DNA of 7,397 nt from Thermoleophilia bacterium (lineage in GTDB: Bacteria; Actinomycetota; Thermoleophilia; Gaiellales; SKUG01): positions 1-7,397 of the forward strand of contig JAOPYU010000259.1 in NCBI GenBank assembly GCA_025964455.1, read 5' to 3'. Position numbers and translations under genes: made by a program. Below, one piece after another: positions 1-5,705 of the stretch; within the stretch, counting starts at the first letter, position 1; each line of letters starts with the position of its first letter. The notes below the pieces were generated by a model. It had not been told where the DNA came from. It saw nothing but the letters and a program-made list of their open reading frames with translations, and searched no databases.

Positions 1-659
1 TCAAGGGCGTCCAGCAGGCACAGCGCAATGCTCAGGACGGCATCAGCCTCGTCCAGACGGCGGAAGGCTCGATGCAGGAGCTGCACTCGATCTACCACCG
101 GGCCCGCGAGCTCGCCGTGCAGTACCAGAACGGCACCAACGGCCCCGAGGCGCTGTACGCCATCACCACCGAGGTGACGCAGCTGTCGGCGGAAGTGGAC
201 CGCATGGTCGGTACCGCGAACTTCAACGGCATCCAGCTGCTGAACAACCCGAGCGCGGCTCCGACGAGCACGATCGTCCTGCAGGTCGGATCGAACCAGG
301 GCGAGACGCTGACCTTCAACGTCGCTGACCTCACGGATCCGACGACCGGACTGGGCGCATCGCTCACCAACTTCGTCAACGGCACTCCGAACCTGACAGA
401 ACTCGATGCCTCGCTCGACGTCCTGTCGACCATGCGCGGTCAGTTCGGTGCCATCCAGAACCGCCTGGAGTACACGGTCAACGCGCTCGGCATCTACCAG
501 GAGAACCTGATGGCAGCCGAGAGCCGCATCCGTGACACGGACATGGCGCAGGAGATGACCAACTTCACCAAGATGCAGATCCTCCAGCAGAGCGGCACCG
601 CGATGCTCGCGCAGGCCAACATGGCCAGCCAGAGCGTCCTCTCGCTGCTCCAGGGCTGA
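1..659 (+). CDS. fliC: Flagellin, C-terminal ~218 residues (5' end cut by window)
   Basis: This is the structural protein of the flagellar filament, exported through the flagellar type III apparatus. The frame is open from base 3 to the TGA at 657-659. The ATG at 72 is internal: codons before it already encode conserved flagellin sequence (RNAQDGISLVQTAEGSMQEL). Visible parts are the end of the N-terminal D0/D1 helix, the block RARELAVQ followed by NGTN, then FNGIQLLNN. A short central region follows, with a QVGSNQGETL beta-hairpin-like stretch. The C-terminal D1/D0 helices carry the classic run from ENLMAAESRIRDTDMAQE to a Gln/Ala-rich coiled end finishing SVLSLLQG. Only about 50-55 N-terminal residues appear to be missing, giving roughly 270-275 residues, so this is a short flagellin with almost no variable D2/D3 domain. 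It converges on the fliM cluster and ends before a strong hairpin. Assignment to flagellin is secure; the choice between the fliC and hag names is convention. Confidence 0.97.
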   Translation, partial: KGVQQAQRNAQDGISLVQTAEGSMQELHSIYHRARELAVQYQNGTNGPEALYAITTEVTQLSAEVDRMVGTANFNGIQLLNNPSAAPTSTIVLQVGSNQGETLTFNVADLTDPTTGLGASLTNFVNGTPNLTELDASLDVLSTMRGQFGAIQNRLEYTVNALGIYQENLMAAESRIRDTDMAQEMTNFTKMQILQQSGTAMLAQANMASQSVLSLLQG

Positions 660-725
660 TCCGCCTCGCGTTGACGGCACGGACTCGTCGAGCAACGCAC
701 CGATCGATGAGACCTCCTCAGGTCG

Positions 726-757
726 CAGTGGCCGGGACCTTCGGGTTCCGGCCACTG
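726..757. terminator. Shared bidirectional terminator hairpin between flagellin and zinc-finger gene
   Basis: A near-perfect inverted repeat has arms 726-739 and 744-757: 14 pairs including one G-U, at 736/747. It encloses a TTCG tetraloop (740-743) closed by C-G, an exceptionally stable RNA loop. It lies 66 bases after the flagellin stop and 13 bases beyond the stop of the minus-strand gene, so it can fold in transcripts from either side. There is no long T-run: the + side continues TGTAATTT, and the minus side continues into mixed sequence. It may therefore be an I-shaped terminator or an mRNA 3'-end stabiliser. A smaller 5-bp hairpin (711-715/720-724) sits just to its left. The structure is directly visible; the terminating role is inferred from position. 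Confidence 0.8.
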
Positions 758-770
758 TGTAATTTCAGGG

Positions 771-1295
771 TCAGTTCGCGCGGGAGAAGGCGCCGTATGC
801 GGCGATCGCCGCGTAGAGCACGGCGTAGGTGACGAAGCGGGCGCTCAGCTCGTAGCCGGAGAGCAGCAGGATCGCGGGGTAGGCGAGCATGCCGAGCGCC
901 GCGAAAGTCGCGGCCAGGCGCGCGAGGAGCGTGTCGCGGAAGCCGCCGCTGCCGCGGCGCGTCGCCTCCGCTACGCCGACGCCGACGAAGTAGGCCACGA
1001 TGAAGCCCAGGAAGGGGATGTTCACGAACGAGGCGACGGTCCCGAGCACGCCCGCCACGATGGCGCCGGCAGCTGCGCCGCGCACGAGCCGCTGGGTCGG
1101 CACCACGCCGCGCGCCGCCCGGGAGACCTTGGCGCAGTCGGGGCACTTGATGCCGACGGCGCCGTGCACCGCGCAGTCCACGCAGATCGGCCGCTCACAC
1201 TGCAGGCAGTGGAGCGCCGTCAGCTCCTTGGGATGGCGGTAGCACGGGAGGAGGTCGGGATCGTCGTCATCGACCGAGGTGTTGGTGCCCGCCAT
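771..1295 (-). CDS. Small zinc-finger (B-box-like) multi-pass membrane protein
   Basis: A 174-residue protein of unknown specific role. After an acidic N-terminus (DDDD at 9-12) comes a two-site zinc-binding module with ligands C18, H21, C30, C33, C38, C41, C51 and C54, including the core CERPICVDC. This is the B-box-type finger often seen before rhomboid or other membrane domains in actinobacteria. A basic linker (56-72) leads to about four hydrophobic segments (roughly 73-90, 94-110, 123-146, 153-170). No rhomboid catalytic GxSG or membrane His signature is present, so I do not call it a protease. The ATG at 1295 is chosen because the zinc finger follows directly; no good Shine-Dalgarno is visible. 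It starts 41 bases after the FliN-like stop on the same strand, so it is probably the last gene of that transcript and ends at the shared hairpin. The finger is well supported; any link to flagellar function is only positional. Confidence 0.85.
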   Translation of the reverse strand: MAGTNTSVDDDDPDLLPCYRHPKELTALHCLQCERPICVDCAVHGAVGIKCPDCAKVSRAARGVVPTQRLVRGAAAGAIVAGVLGTVASFVNIPFLGFIVAYFVGVGVAEATRRGSGGFRDTLLARLAATFAALGMLAYPAILLLSGYELSARFVTYAVLYAAIAAYGAFSRAN

Positions 1296-1336
1296 GGCAC
1301 GGATGGTACAGGCCCCAGGGGCCGGGACGTACCTGG

Positions 1337-2440
1337 TCAGGCAGCGAGCGGCGTGGGAATCGCGCCCTGGTCGACGATCTCGATGATCTCGATGCCGTAC
1401 TCGCCGTCGACGACGACGAGCCGCGCGGAGGCGTAGGGCGTCCCGTTCACGTAGACCGTGACCGGGTCGTTGATGAGCTGGTCGAGCGTCAGCACGCTCG
1501 CCGAATCCAGTGCGGTGATGTCACCGAGCGCCAGGTGTGTGCGACCGAGCTCGGCCGAGAGCTCGACCTCCACGCCGCTGAGCAGGTCCGCCCAGCGTCG
1601 CGTCTCGGCGGTGTCCACGGCTGCCACATCAGCGGGTGCAGCGCCAGCGGCCATGAAGCCTCCGCCTGCCATGGCGGCGGCGTTGGAGCCGGCGATCGCA
1701 GCGGCTGCCTCCGCCTCGGCGAGCTCCTGCGCAGCGAGCTCCTGTTCGAACGCATCGATACCGCTCGTCGGCGCGGCGCCGGCTGCGGCGAATCCAAGGG
1801 ACGCCTCGGCGGTCTCGCCGGCGAGCTGTGCGGCCTCGAACTCGTAGCGCGAGCTCTCGTCCAGCTCGATCGCGTCGCCGAGCTCGAGCTCTGCGCCGGG
1901 CATCGCGTACGCGGGCTCCTCGGCGAAGGGATCGGCGACGCCGTGGACGAAGCTGCTGGCCGATTCGAGCATGCCGGTGCCGAGCACCATCTGCAGCTCG
2001 CCCATCGGCAGGTCGAGCGTGTAGCTCGCCTCCAGGTACAGGCCGTCGCACTGCTCCAGCACGACGTCCATCGCATCGAACTCGTAGGTGTCCTCGAGGT
2101 CGAACGCGCCGATCGCGCCGTGCTGGTCCGATCCGGTCGGGATGTCGAGCGAGCGGATGGCTGCCGTCGCGGCGACCTCCACCAGCGGGCGCACGACGTC
2201 GGCGCGGAGCGGGGACAGGAAGATCATCACGTCGCGCAGCGGGCGACGGAAGCGCACCACGTGTGCGCGCATGGGGATGGGGCGCGCGCCGAGCTGCTCC
2301 TCGGGGATGAAGCTGGTCGCGAGGCCGAGCTCGACGTTGGTGCCGAGGGCGTTGGTCAGGGCGTCGGCGACGGCCTGACCGACCGCTTCCGCGAGTGCGC
2401 GGTGCTCGGTCCAGGGTCCGGTGGGGATGGGCTTGCTCAC
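1337..2440 (-). CDS. fliN: Long FliN/FliY-type flagellar motor switch protein
   Basis: This C-ring component binds FliM and helps switch rotation and dock export substrates. It has 367 residues, against about 80-140 for ordinary FliN and about 380 for Bacillus FliY. Residues ~284-357 are a clear SpoA/FliN domain: VEVELSAELGRTHLALGDI, then VYVNG, then a conserved LVVVDGEYGIEI stretch. Residues ~12-165 are an alpha/beta region with two stretches placed like the CheC helices (AVGQAVADAL at 19-28 and VVLEQCDGLYL around 127-137). The CheC phosphatase E..N pairs are not intact, so this may be a degenerate CheC/FliY-like or FliM-middle-like fold. A linker of ~170-280 is very rich in Ala, Glu and Gly. 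The start is GTG at 2440, with GGGGA 8 bases upstream, and it overlaps the fliM stop as GTGA, implying translational coupling. No separate short fliN is seen in the window. The FliN assignment is firm; the choice between FliN and FliY, and the N-terminal fold, is uncertain. Confidence 0.9.
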   Translation of the reverse strand: MSKPIPTGPWTEHRALAEAVGQAVADALTNALGTNVELGLATSFIPEEQLGARPIPMRAHVVRFRRPLRDVMIFLSPLRADVVRPLVEVAATAAIRSLDIPTGSDQHGAIGAFDLEDTYEFDAMDVVLEQCDGLYLEASYTLDLPMGELQMVLGTGMLESASSFVHGVADPFAEEPAYAMPGAELELGDAIELDESSRYEFEAAQLAGETAEASLGFAAAGAAPTSGIDAFEQELAAQELAEAEAAAAIAGSNAAAMAGGGFMAAGAAPADVAAVDTAETRRWADLLSGVEVELSAELGRTHLALGDITALDSASVLTLDQLINDPVTVYVNGTPYASARLVVVDGEYGIEIIEIVDQGAIPTPLAA

Positions 2441-3486
2441 GTCTGGCGTCCCCGGTCCGACAGGCGGTCGACGATCCGGACCGCCACGCGGTTGCCGTCA
2501 CGACCAGGAAGCGCGCTGTAGGCGCGGGTGGATCCGATGACGAGGCGGACGCCGTCGTCGACACGTCGACCCAGCGGAACGACATCGCCGGGCTGCAGGC
2601 CCAGGACCGTCTCGACGGGCACCTTCGTGGCGCCGATCTCGGCACGCACGGGCATCGTGACCGCTTCGAGCGAGGCGAGGAGGGAGGCGCGGTTGTCGGG
2701 CGCATGCTCGCCCGTCGCGAAGTAGCGGTGGGCGGCGAGGTCGCCGATGACCGACTCGATGGAGCGGTACGGCAGGCAGACGGACAGCGATCCGGTCGCC
2801 GTGCCGATCGACAGCTCCATGATGATGAGCACGCTCGGCTCCGAGGCCGGGACGATCTGCGCGAACTGCGCGTTCATCTCGATGCCACGCAGGCGGAACT
2901 CCACGGGGACGAGCTCGCCCCAGGCGCCGTTGAGCTCGTCGAGCAGGCGCTCCATCAGGTTCGATGCGAGGCCCGCTTCGATCTCGGTCAGCTCGCGGAC
3001 CCGGGAGACGTTCGTGCCCGGGCCGCCAAGCATGCGGTCGAGCATCGCGAACAGCAGCGGCAGGTCGATCGACGCCATCGCGTTGGTGCCGAGCGGCGCG
3101 ACCTCGAGGACGCTCGTGAAGGTGGGGACGGGCAGCGACGAGACGAAGTCGCCGTAAGGGATCTGCTCGGCGCCGGTCACGGAGACCTCGACGAGCGAGC
3201 GGACGCTGCCGGAGAGGAAGGTGGATGCTCGCCGGCAGAACGACTCGTGCAGCATCTGGAGCGTGCGGAGCTGGTCCTTGTTGAACTTGGAGGGGCGGGC
3301 GAAGTCCATCTTGCGGACGTAGCGGTGGCGCCCTGTCACGGCGTCGCGACCGGTCGTCGCGGTGCCCGTGGGGGCGGCCGCATTCGACGATGCGCCGCCA
3401 CGAACCGGCTCGGCAGCCGCTGCGGGATGCTCTGCAGCCATCGCGAGCAGCGAATCGATGTCGCTCTGTGAAAGGGCTTCCGCCAC
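2437..3486 (-). CDS. fliM: Flagellar motor switch protein FliM
   Basis: FliM is the C-ring subunit that bridges FliG and FliN and binds phosphorylated CheY. I start it at the GTG at 3486, giving 349 residues. This puts the CheY-P-binding peptide LSQSDIDSLL at residues 5-14, exactly where FliM proteins have it, and AGGGGA lies 4 bases upstream. Upstream in-frame ATGs would add non-conserved Arg/Pro-rich sequence. A low-complexity tether (~17-50) follows. The middle domain runs ~55-245, with DFARPSKFNKDQLRTLQ at 61-77, the FliG-contact motif MLGGPG (152-157) and TEIEAGL at 167-173. The C-terminal SpoA domain is ~275-342, with VLGLQPGDVVPL at 294-305. Length is close to the E. coli protein (334). 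It is the first gene of the minus-strand switch cluster and is divergent from the peptidase gene. Regulation would come from the 3487-3761 intergenic region; no certain promoter was recognised. Confidence 0.96.
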   Translation of the reverse strand: MAEALSQSDIDSLLAMAAEHPAAAAEPVRGGASSNAAAPTGTATTGRDAVTGRHRYVRKMDFARPSKFNKDQLRTLQMLHESFCRRASTFLSGSVRSLVEVSVTGAEQIPYGDFVSSLPVPTFTSVLEVAPLGTNAMASIDLPLLFAMLDRMLGGPGTNVSRVRELTEIEAGLASNLMERLLDELNGAWGELVPVEFRLRGIEMNAQFAQIVPASEPSVLIIMELSIGTATGSLSVCLPYRSIESVIGDLAAHRYFATGEHAPDNRASLLASLEAVTMPVRAEIGATKVPVETVLGLQPGDVVPLGRRVDDGVRLVIGSTRAYSALPGRDGNRVAVRIVDRLSDRGRQT

Positions 3487-3490
3487 GTGG

Positions 3491-3496
3491 TCCCCT
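3491..3496 (-). promoter_or_regulatory. Shine-Dalgarno of fliM that decides its GTG start
   Basis: The minus strand reads AGGGGA here, four bases before the GTG at 3486. Together with the conserved LSQSDID peptide that follows, it supports the GTG over the more upstream in-frame ATG codons. Confidence 0.65.
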
Positions 3497-3673
3497 GGAC
3501 GTCGGACCGCATCGCCGCTGGCCGGAAGCCGCGAAGACACGTCGTGATCAGTGCATCGGCGGTCCCATGCGGGCCCTTGAGCCTTTCCCCTGCACGTTGG
3601 ACGCATCGCAACGCGGTCGTTTCGTGGACGGTTCCCGCTTGTCGGATCGGCGGAGGTGGTGCTCAATGGAGGG

Positions 3674-3737
3674 GAGGGTCGTCTCTCGTGCTCGCCAGGC
3701 ACGGACCCTCGACCCCGCGCGCCGCCAGCGCACGGGG
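3674..3737 (+). other. Two consecutive stem-loops in the peptidase gene leader
   Basis: Hairpin A has an outer 7-bp stem (3674-3680 with 3704-3710) and an inner 5-bp stem (3687-3691 with 3699-3703), a one-sided six-base bulge (3681-3686) and a 7-base loop. Hairpin B pairs 3713-3720 with 3728-3737, as GCGC and CCCC/GGGG blocks with a two-base bulge and a 7-base loop. They are separated by two bases, and the ribosome site lies eight bases after B. I compared the region by eye with the c-di-GMP (GEMM) and c-di-AMP (ydaO) riboswitch consensus features and did not find them. The pairing is visible; a regulatory role is inference, and in such GC-rich DNA part of it may be chance. Confidence 0.4.
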
Positions 3738-3744
3738 ACTGCAC

Positions 3745-3751
3745 GAGGGGG
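3745..3751 (+). promoter_or_regulatory. Shine-Dalgarno of the peptidase gene
   Basis: GAGGGGG ends 10 bases before the ATG at 3762. It is the best ribosome site in the region. It supports starting the protein at 3762 rather than at far-upstream in-frame codons, which lie inside the fliM coding region on the other strand. Confidence 0.65.
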
Positions 3752-3761
3752 AAACGCCGAC

Positions 3762-4766
3762 ATGACGCCGACCATCAGTCCATCCATGGGCGCGCTGCCA
3801 CAGGCACTGCCGCAGCCCATGTCGCTCCAGCAGGTGCTTGCCGGCGGATCGAACCTGGGCAACGACTCCCTCGTGGGAAATTACGGCATGCCCAACATCG
3901 AGGCGCCCACCGGGGTCGCCGGCGTGCAGGGCGGTGCCGCGCCATCGCCAGCACCCGCGGTCGTCGGTGGTGGAGGAGCGCAGGCAGTCGCCGGCGCAGG
4001 TGCGGTGTCGCAGGAGCAGCTCGCGAGCGCCCTGCAGCAGGTGGTCACCGCGGTCAACGCATTGATCGCCGCACTCCAGGCGCAGGGCATCGGTGCGCCG
4101 GGCGTGGCGGGCGGCGGCGGGTCAGCGGGCGCCGTCGGCCAGTGCGGCATGGCTGGCTGCACGATGGATCACGGCGCGCCGACGCCACAGGGCGCCAACG
4201 GAGGCGTGGAGGCCGCTCCGCCGCAGGCCGGCGCCGGAAGCGGCAGGTCGAAGGCCGCGAAGGCGCCCAAGGGCGGCTCCGGCGGCGCAGGTGCTGCGCC
4301 CGCGTCGGGAGCGGCGCCGAGAGAGCGCGTCGACCCTGGCAACGTCAAGGACAAGACCGGCACGGGCGGGCTCACGGCCGCGTCCAAGCGCGGTCTGGAA
4401 GAGGCCCACAAGTACGGCCTGCCGCTCGTGAGCGGCAAGCGTGAGGGCGGCGGCGGCTCCGACCACGACCACGGCAACGCGATCGACATCGGCACGCTGC
4501 CGATCGGCGTGCCGAGCTCCAACGGCGCCACACCGACGATGCAGGAGTTCCGCGAGCACATGCGCGCGGAGGGCAAGGCTGGTCGCCTCAACGTCAAGTA
4601 CATCATCAGCGACGGCAAGATCGCCTCGGCCAACGGCAACTGGGAGTGGCGTCCGTACACCTATCCCGGCAAGTCCGCCGAATCGCTGGCGGCGCTCAAG
4701 TCATCGAACCCGGGGGAGTACAACCGCCTCCAGCACTTCGATCACGTGCACGTGTCGTTCAGCTGA
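3762..4766 (+). CDS. Putative LAS-type (M15-like) peptidoglycan peptidase, no signal peptide
   Basis: A 334-residue protein with a recognisable hydrolase domain only at the C-terminus (~188-334). Residues 233-242, SDHDHGNAID, fit the LAS zinc-peptidase motif SxHxxGxAxD, predicting H235 and D242 as metal ligands. HFDHVHVSF at 325-333 supplies the HxH motif, with H330 the likely third ligand. The intervening VKYIISDGKIAS and WEWRPY elements resemble the actinobacterial ARB_07466-like domain. The family cleaves peptide bonds in peptidoglycan; the substrate here is unknown. The N-terminal ~185 residues are low complexity (Gly, Ala, Pro, Gln). They include a helix-forming SQEQLASALQQVVTAVNALI (83-102), a Cys/His patch CGMAGCTMDHG (128-138) and a basic KAAKAPK stretch. 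No Sec signal, lipobox or membrane segment is seen. It diverges from fliM, suggesting a flagellar job such as opening the wall for the rod or filament and export by the flagellar apparatus; this is inference. The start is supported by GAGGGGG. Confidence 0.82.
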   Translation: MTPTISPSMGALPQALPQPMSLQQVLAGGSNLGNDSLVGNYGMPNIEAPTGVAGVQGGAAPSPAPAVVGGGGAQAVAGAGAVSQEQLASALQQVVTAVNALIAALQAQGIGAPGVAGGGGSAGAVGQCGMAGCTMDHGAPTPQGANGGVEAAPPQAGAGSGRSKAAKAPKGGSGGAGAAPASGAAPRERVDPGNVKDKTGTGGLTAASKRGLEEAHKYGLPLVSGKREGGGGSDHDHGNAIDIGTLPIGVPSSNGATPTMQEFREHMRAEGKAGRLNVKYIISDGKIASANGNWEWRPYTYPGKSAESLAALKSSNPGEYNRLQHFDHVHVSFS

Positions 4767-4774
4767 CGCGTCAG
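4763..4774. repeat. 12-bp palindrome formed by two convergent stop codons
   Basis: CTGACGCGTCAG is a perfect palindrome. It is made of the TGA of the peptidase gene (4764-4766), CGCG, and the complement of the TGA of the minus-strand membrane gene (4771-4773). It is too short to be a convincing terminator, having no loop. No other terminator lies between the genes. Confidence 0.7.
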
Positions 4775-5580
4775 ACGAACGGACCCGCGTTGTGGTCGGT
4801 GGATGCGGGCGGCGGCGTCGTCGGCGGCACAGCCGGATACGTCGCGGGCGGCATGGTGCCCTGCTCGAACTCCGAGCCACCCGATCCGCCAGCGCCCGTG
4901 AGCGACTGGTAGACGACCACGGTGAGCAGCGCGCCGATCGGGGCGGTCAGCACGCCGGGGATGAACTGGCCGAAGAACGTGGCGACCAGGTCGTTGAAGC
5001 CGAAGATGCCCTCGATGATCTTGCCGAGGATCGAGCTGGCGATGCCGGTGATCAGGTTCACGACGACCACGAGGCCGAACACCGTCCAGCCGTTGCCGCG
5101 CACGAGCGCTCGCGAGCGACCCAGCGCGCCGGGGCCCGATTCACCCTCGAGCATCACGACCGCTGCAGCGACGAACCACCAGGTCGCCAGTACGAGGCCC
5201 GGCACGATCAACAGCACGAAGCCCACCGCGATGCCGATGCCCGCGAGGAGCGAGGTGACGACGAGCGCGCCGAGCTTCGGCGTCACGCGCGGCCACACCT
5301 CGCCGAAGCTCGGGAAGCTGCCAGTCTTCTCGGCATCGTCGAGCGCGAGGATGTAGGCGCCGCTCAGCAGCATCGACGCGATGATCGTGAGCACGAGTCC
5401 CAGCGCGGCGAATCCGATGCCAGCCGCGAGGCTCGTGATGAGCACGCCGACGACGAGCGTCCAGAAGAGCGCGAGGACGCCGTAGAAGATCGCCGAGTAC
5501 GTGATGAGCGGCACGAAGTACTTGCCGTACAGGTCGAACACCCTCGAGAAGGCGGCACCGAAGTCGAGTCGCTTGTCCAT
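4771..5580 (-). CDS. Polytopic membrane protein, YciC/GPDPase-membrane-domain-like
   Basis: A 269-residue integral membrane protein of unknown function. About six hydrophobic segments can be drawn (roughly 20-46, 50-80, 102-122, 123-144, 164-184, 200-228). Segment four carries IVPGLVLATWWFVAAAVVMLE and is followed by GALGRSRALVRGNGW. This PGL...W...E...A..RSR.L..G.W pattern is typical of a widespread family related to YciC and to the membrane domain of some glycerophosphodiester phosphodiesterases. No catalytic domain is attached. The tail after ~230 is Gly then Pro/Thr-rich and probably disordered in the cytoplasm. The ATG at 5580 is supported by AGGAGG ten bases upstream. The gene lies 125 bases downstream of clpB on the same strand and converges on the peptidase gene with four bases between stops. 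Family resemblance is moderate; the biological role is unassigned. Confidence 0.8.
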   Translation of the reverse strand: MDKRLDFGAAFSRVFDLYGKYFVPLITYSAIFYGVLALFWTLVVGVLITSLAAGIGFAALGLVLTIIASMLLSGAYILALDDAEKTGSFPSFGEVWPRVTPKLGALVVTSLLAGIGIAVGFVLLIVPGLVLATWWFVAAAVVMLEGESGPGALGRSRALVRGNGWTVFGLVVVVNLITGIASSILGKIIEGIFGFNDLVATFFGQFIPGVLTAPIGALLTVVVYQSLTGAGGSGGSEFEQGTMPPATYPAVPPTTPPPASTDHNAGPFV

Positions 5581-5590
5581 GGCTGAGCTG

Positions 5591-5596
5591 CCTCCT
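5591..5596 (-). promoter_or_regulatory. Consensus Shine-Dalgarno of the membrane protein gene
   Basis: The minus strand reads AGGAGG, the full anti-16S core, ten bases before the ATG at 5578-5580. It is the strongest ribosome site in the window and fixes this start. Confidence 0.75.
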
Positions 5597-5611
5597 GGGC
5601 GTGGCGCGGCC

Positions 5612-5628
5612 GCGCGCCTGTCGCGCGC
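5612..5628 (-). other. GC-rich hairpin between clpB and the membrane protein gene
   Basis: Six-base arms GCGCGC (5612-5617 and 5623-5628) enclose a five-base loop. On the minus strand it lies 77 bases past the clpB stop and 15 bases before the Shine-Dalgarno of the next gene. No T-run follows. It could be a weak clpB terminator, a leader structure, or a chance alternation of G and C. The rest of 5581-5705 shows nothing else identifiable. Confidence 0.3.
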
Positions 5629-5705
5629 ACACCGTTCAACGAGGTGAGTTCCCCGGTGATCGGCGGTCTCCTGCCCGCGCCCAGCCCAACCTACGCGCCC
5701 GGAGG

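Larger units (their letters stand above)
3487..3761. other. Divergent intergenic region between fliM and the peptidase gene
   Basis: These 275 bases hold no convincing gene; frames that cross it are Arg/Pro-rich and resemble nothing. It must contain the promoters for both fliM (minus) and the peptidase gene (plus). On the minus strand GCCGAT occurs twice (around 3650 and 3560), recalling the -10 core of flagellar sigma-28 promoters. No matching TAAA-like -35 element is seen at the right distance, so I do not call a promoter. The right third contains two consecutive hairpins followed by a Shine-Dalgarno for the peptidase gene. Confidence 0.6.

Noticed and set aside
771..1295. Rhomboid protease, suggested by the N-terminal zinc finger
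   Set aside because: The membrane part is too short and lacks the GxSG and catalytic His motifs.
1535..2521. Long + strand open frame (328 codons) opposite the FliN-like gene
   Set aside because: It has shadow composition and no domain signature, and the opposite strand holds a canonical SpoA domain and a coupled GTG start.
1629..2705. Minus-strand frame of 358 codons overlapping fliM and the FliN-like gene
   Set aside because: It is almost entirely Arg/Pro/Ala, typical of an out-of-frame reading of GC-rich genes. It shares coding space with two well-supported proteins.
2395..3471. Long + strand open frame (358 codons) opposite fliM
   Set aside because: It lies almost wholly over fliM with Arg/Asp/Glu/His-rich composition and no recognisable motif, so it is a GC-driven shadow.
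3545..3665. Sigma-28-like GCCGAT cores on the minus strand in the divergent region
   Set aside because: The hexamer alone is common in such GC-rich DNA, and no TAAA-type -35 element is present at the expected spacing.
3487..3744. N-terminal extension of FliM from an upstream ATG at 3744
   Set aside because: The extra ~86 residues are not FliM-like. The conserved CheY-binding peptide begins just after the GTG at 3486.
3390..3761. N-terminal extension of the peptidase upstream of 3762
   Set aside because: The extension runs into the fliM coding region on the other strand and is Arg/Pro-rich. The ATG at 3762 has a proper Shine-Dalgarno.
3590..3761. Possible c-di-GMP or c-di-AMP riboswitch before the peptidase gene
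   Set aside because: The conserved core blocks of GEMM-I and ydaO-type elements could not be found by eye. Only generic hairpins are supported.
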